From assembly GCA_027488055.1 (NCBI GenBank), contig JAIYCK010000233.1, positions 1 to 6,680 of the forward strand: a stretch of DNA of 6,680 nucleotides, given 5' to 3'. The position numbers and the translations under genes are program-made. The notes under the pieces were generated by a model. The model had not been told where the DNA came from, searched no databases, and saw nothing but the letters and a program-made list of their open reading frames with translations. The stretch is from Flavobacteriales bacterium. Its GTDB lineage: Bacteria; Bacteroidota; Bacteroidia; Flavobacteriales_D; Sanyastnellaceae. This document shows, piece by piece, positions 5,461-6,680 of the stretch; positions within the stretch are counted from its first letter, which is position 1, and every line of letters starts with the position of its first letter.

Positions 5461-6680
5461 TTAATTCACCCACGCCAACACTTCATCCAACTGGACTGCC
5501 GGAATCTCCAATTTATTTTTTTTGCGATATCCATTGAGCGTTTGGTGCACGGCAGTAGGCTTGGCTGATTTCAATTTTTCTACCGAATCATAACCCGCTT
5601 TGATCACGTGCTCCACCCATTCAGAAGGAATTCCCAATGTTTCAAACTCCTTTGGATCCGGTCCGGTTTCGAATTTCTCTGGTCGCATTTGGGGGAAGAA
5701 CAAGACCTCTTGGATGGTTTCGTTATTGGTCAAAAACATTACCAAACGATCTACACCGATGCCCATTCCGGAGGTGGGAGGCATTCCATATTCCATCGCA
5801 CGCAAAAAGTCTTGATCGATGAACATAGCTTCGTCATCGCCGCGCGCTTGCAAGTTCAATTGCTCTTCAAAACGCGCACGCTGATCGATTGGATCGTTCA
5901 ATTCGCTATAGGCATTGGCTACTTCCTTGCCGTTGATCATCAATTCGAAACGCTCCGTCAGTGAAGGATCTTCCCGATGACGCTTGCAAAGGGGTGACAT
6001 TTCCACTGGATAATCGGTGATGAAAGTGGGTTGAATGAATTGGCCCTCACATTTGGCACCAAAGATTTCATCAATCAATTTGCCCTTGCCCATTGTTTCA
6101 TTCACATCGATACCAATGCTTTTGGCAAACGCAAACAATTCATGTTCAGACTTGCCCGTGATATCGAATCCCGTATAGGTCTGAATTGCTTGGGTCATAG
6201 AAATCCGTTGGAATGGTTTTCCAAAGTCGATTGTTTTTTGTCCAAATTCAACAGTGGTAGTGCCCAAGGCTTTTTCGCACACATGGCGCAGCATGGCCTC
6301 TGTAAAATCCATCATCCAGTGATAGTCTTTGTAGGCTACATAGATCTCCATCACGGTGAATTCAGGATTATGGGTACGATCCATTCCTTCATTTCGGAAA
6401 TTGCGACTGAACTCATATACGCCATCAAATCCGCCTACGATGAGCCTTTTGAGATACAGCTCATTGGCAATACGCAAGTACATGGGCACGTCGAGGGCAT
6501 TGTGGTGGGTGATAAATGGCCGCGCCGAAGCACCTCCAGGAATGGCCTGCAATACAGGTGTATCTACTTCCAAGTATCCGCGCTCATTGAAAAATTCGCG
6601 CATGGCATTGATGATCTTCGTGCGCTTCAAAAAAGTCTCTACACATACTTCCTTACGGTACATTCCCCTCACTTGGCCCC
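5461..6680 (-). CDS. lysS: Lysyl-tRNA synthetase, class II, 5' end beyond the right edge
   Basis: LysRS charges tRNA-Lys with lysine using ATP in the cytosol. The frame is open to base 6680. The visible 406 or so codons hold the whole class II catalytic domain. Numbering from the GTG codon at 6672, motif 1 is about 26-42 (RGYLEVDTPVLQ), followed by IPGGASARPFITHHNALD and YLRIANELYLKRLIVGGF. Motif 2 is 86-110 (FRNEG, then THNPEF) and motif 3 is 302-314 (GMGIGVDRLVMFL, with Arg309). PLCKRHREDPSLTERFE and NGKEVANAYSELNDP are typical of LysS and exclude the short paralogue EpmA. The roughly 170-residue N-terminal OB-fold for the anticodon is not in view. After FFPQMRPEK comes an extension of about 70 residues (GIPSEWVEHVIKAGYDSV, then GYRKKNKLEIP), which I know from Bacteroidota LysS. 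One oddity is that the usual RYxDLxxN stretch before VETFLKRTKII is not recognisable. Confidence 0.96.
   Translation of the reverse strand, partial: GQVRGMYRKEVCVETFLKRTKIINAMREFFNERGYLEVDTPVLQAIPGGASARPFITHHNALDVPMYLRIANELYLKRLIVGGFDGVYEFSRNFRNEGMDRTHNPEFTVMEIYVAYKDYHWMMDFTEAMLRHVCEKALGTTTVEFGQKTIDFGKPFQRISMTQAIQTYTGFDITGKSEHELFAFAKSIGIDVNETMGKGKLIDEIFGAKCEGQFIQPTFITDYPVEMSPLCKRHREDPSLTERFELMINGKEVANAYSELNDPIDQRARFEEQLNLQARGDDEAMFIDQDFLRAMEYGMPPTSGMGIGVDRLVMFLTNNETIQEVLFFPQMRPEKFETGPDPKEFETLGIPSEWVEHVIKAGYDSVEKLKSAKPTAVHQTLNGYRKKNKLEIPAVQLDEVLAWVN

Noticed and set aside
5461..6680. EpmA (GenX/PoxA), the short LysS paralogue lacking the anticodon-binding domain
   Set aside because: The LysS-specific insertion segments, THHNALD and the Bacteroidota-type C-terminal extension are present. 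The frame also stays open to the window edge, so the missing N-terminus is explained by truncation.

Overview
The window looks like chromosomal DNA from a member of the Bacteroidota. Three things point there. Two intergenic sites match the Bacteroidota -7 promoter element TAnnTTTG. Ribosome binding sites are mostly weak or absent. The lysyl-tRNA synthetase carries the roughly 70-residue C-terminal extension that I associate with this phylum. The genus cannot be told from the sequence. I see no mobile element, CRISPR array, tRNA or rRNA.

Layout, left to right. (1) 1-162, minus: the first 54 codons of a secreted protein that runs off the left edge. (2) 163-366: a 204-base divergent regulatory region with one TAnnTTTG site facing each way and an 8-4-8 inverted repeat. 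(3) 367-1314, plus: a class I SAM-dependent methyltransferase with some resemblance to the CmoB/DUF1698 type. It is the only complete plus-strand gene, and its stop codon abuts that of selD. (4) 4194 down to 1315, minus: a tightly packed set of AIM24/TIGR00266-family gene, mnmH (selU) and selD, joined by overlaps of 1 and 11 bases. (5) 4259-4309: a strong minus-strand intrinsic terminator. (6) 5343-4339, minus: an OmpA-family lipoprotein with a long coiled coil. (7) 6680-5461, minus: lysS, whose 5' part lies beyond the right edge.

How the genes work together. SelD makes selenophosphate from selenide and ATP. MnmH uses selenophosphate to turn 2-thiouridine into 2-selenouridine at wobble position 34 of the tRNAs for Lys, Glu and Gln. 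The pair is the minimal set for the selenouridine trait. No selA, selB or selC is in view and SelD uses Cys rather than Sec, so nothing here shows selenocysteine synthesis. LysS charges one of MnmH's tRNA substrates, but a separate gene and a strong terminator lie between them, so this may be chance. The AIM24-family gene leads the selenium operon, and its role there is unknown. It is the most interesting contextual lead. I found no clearly new defence or mobile system.
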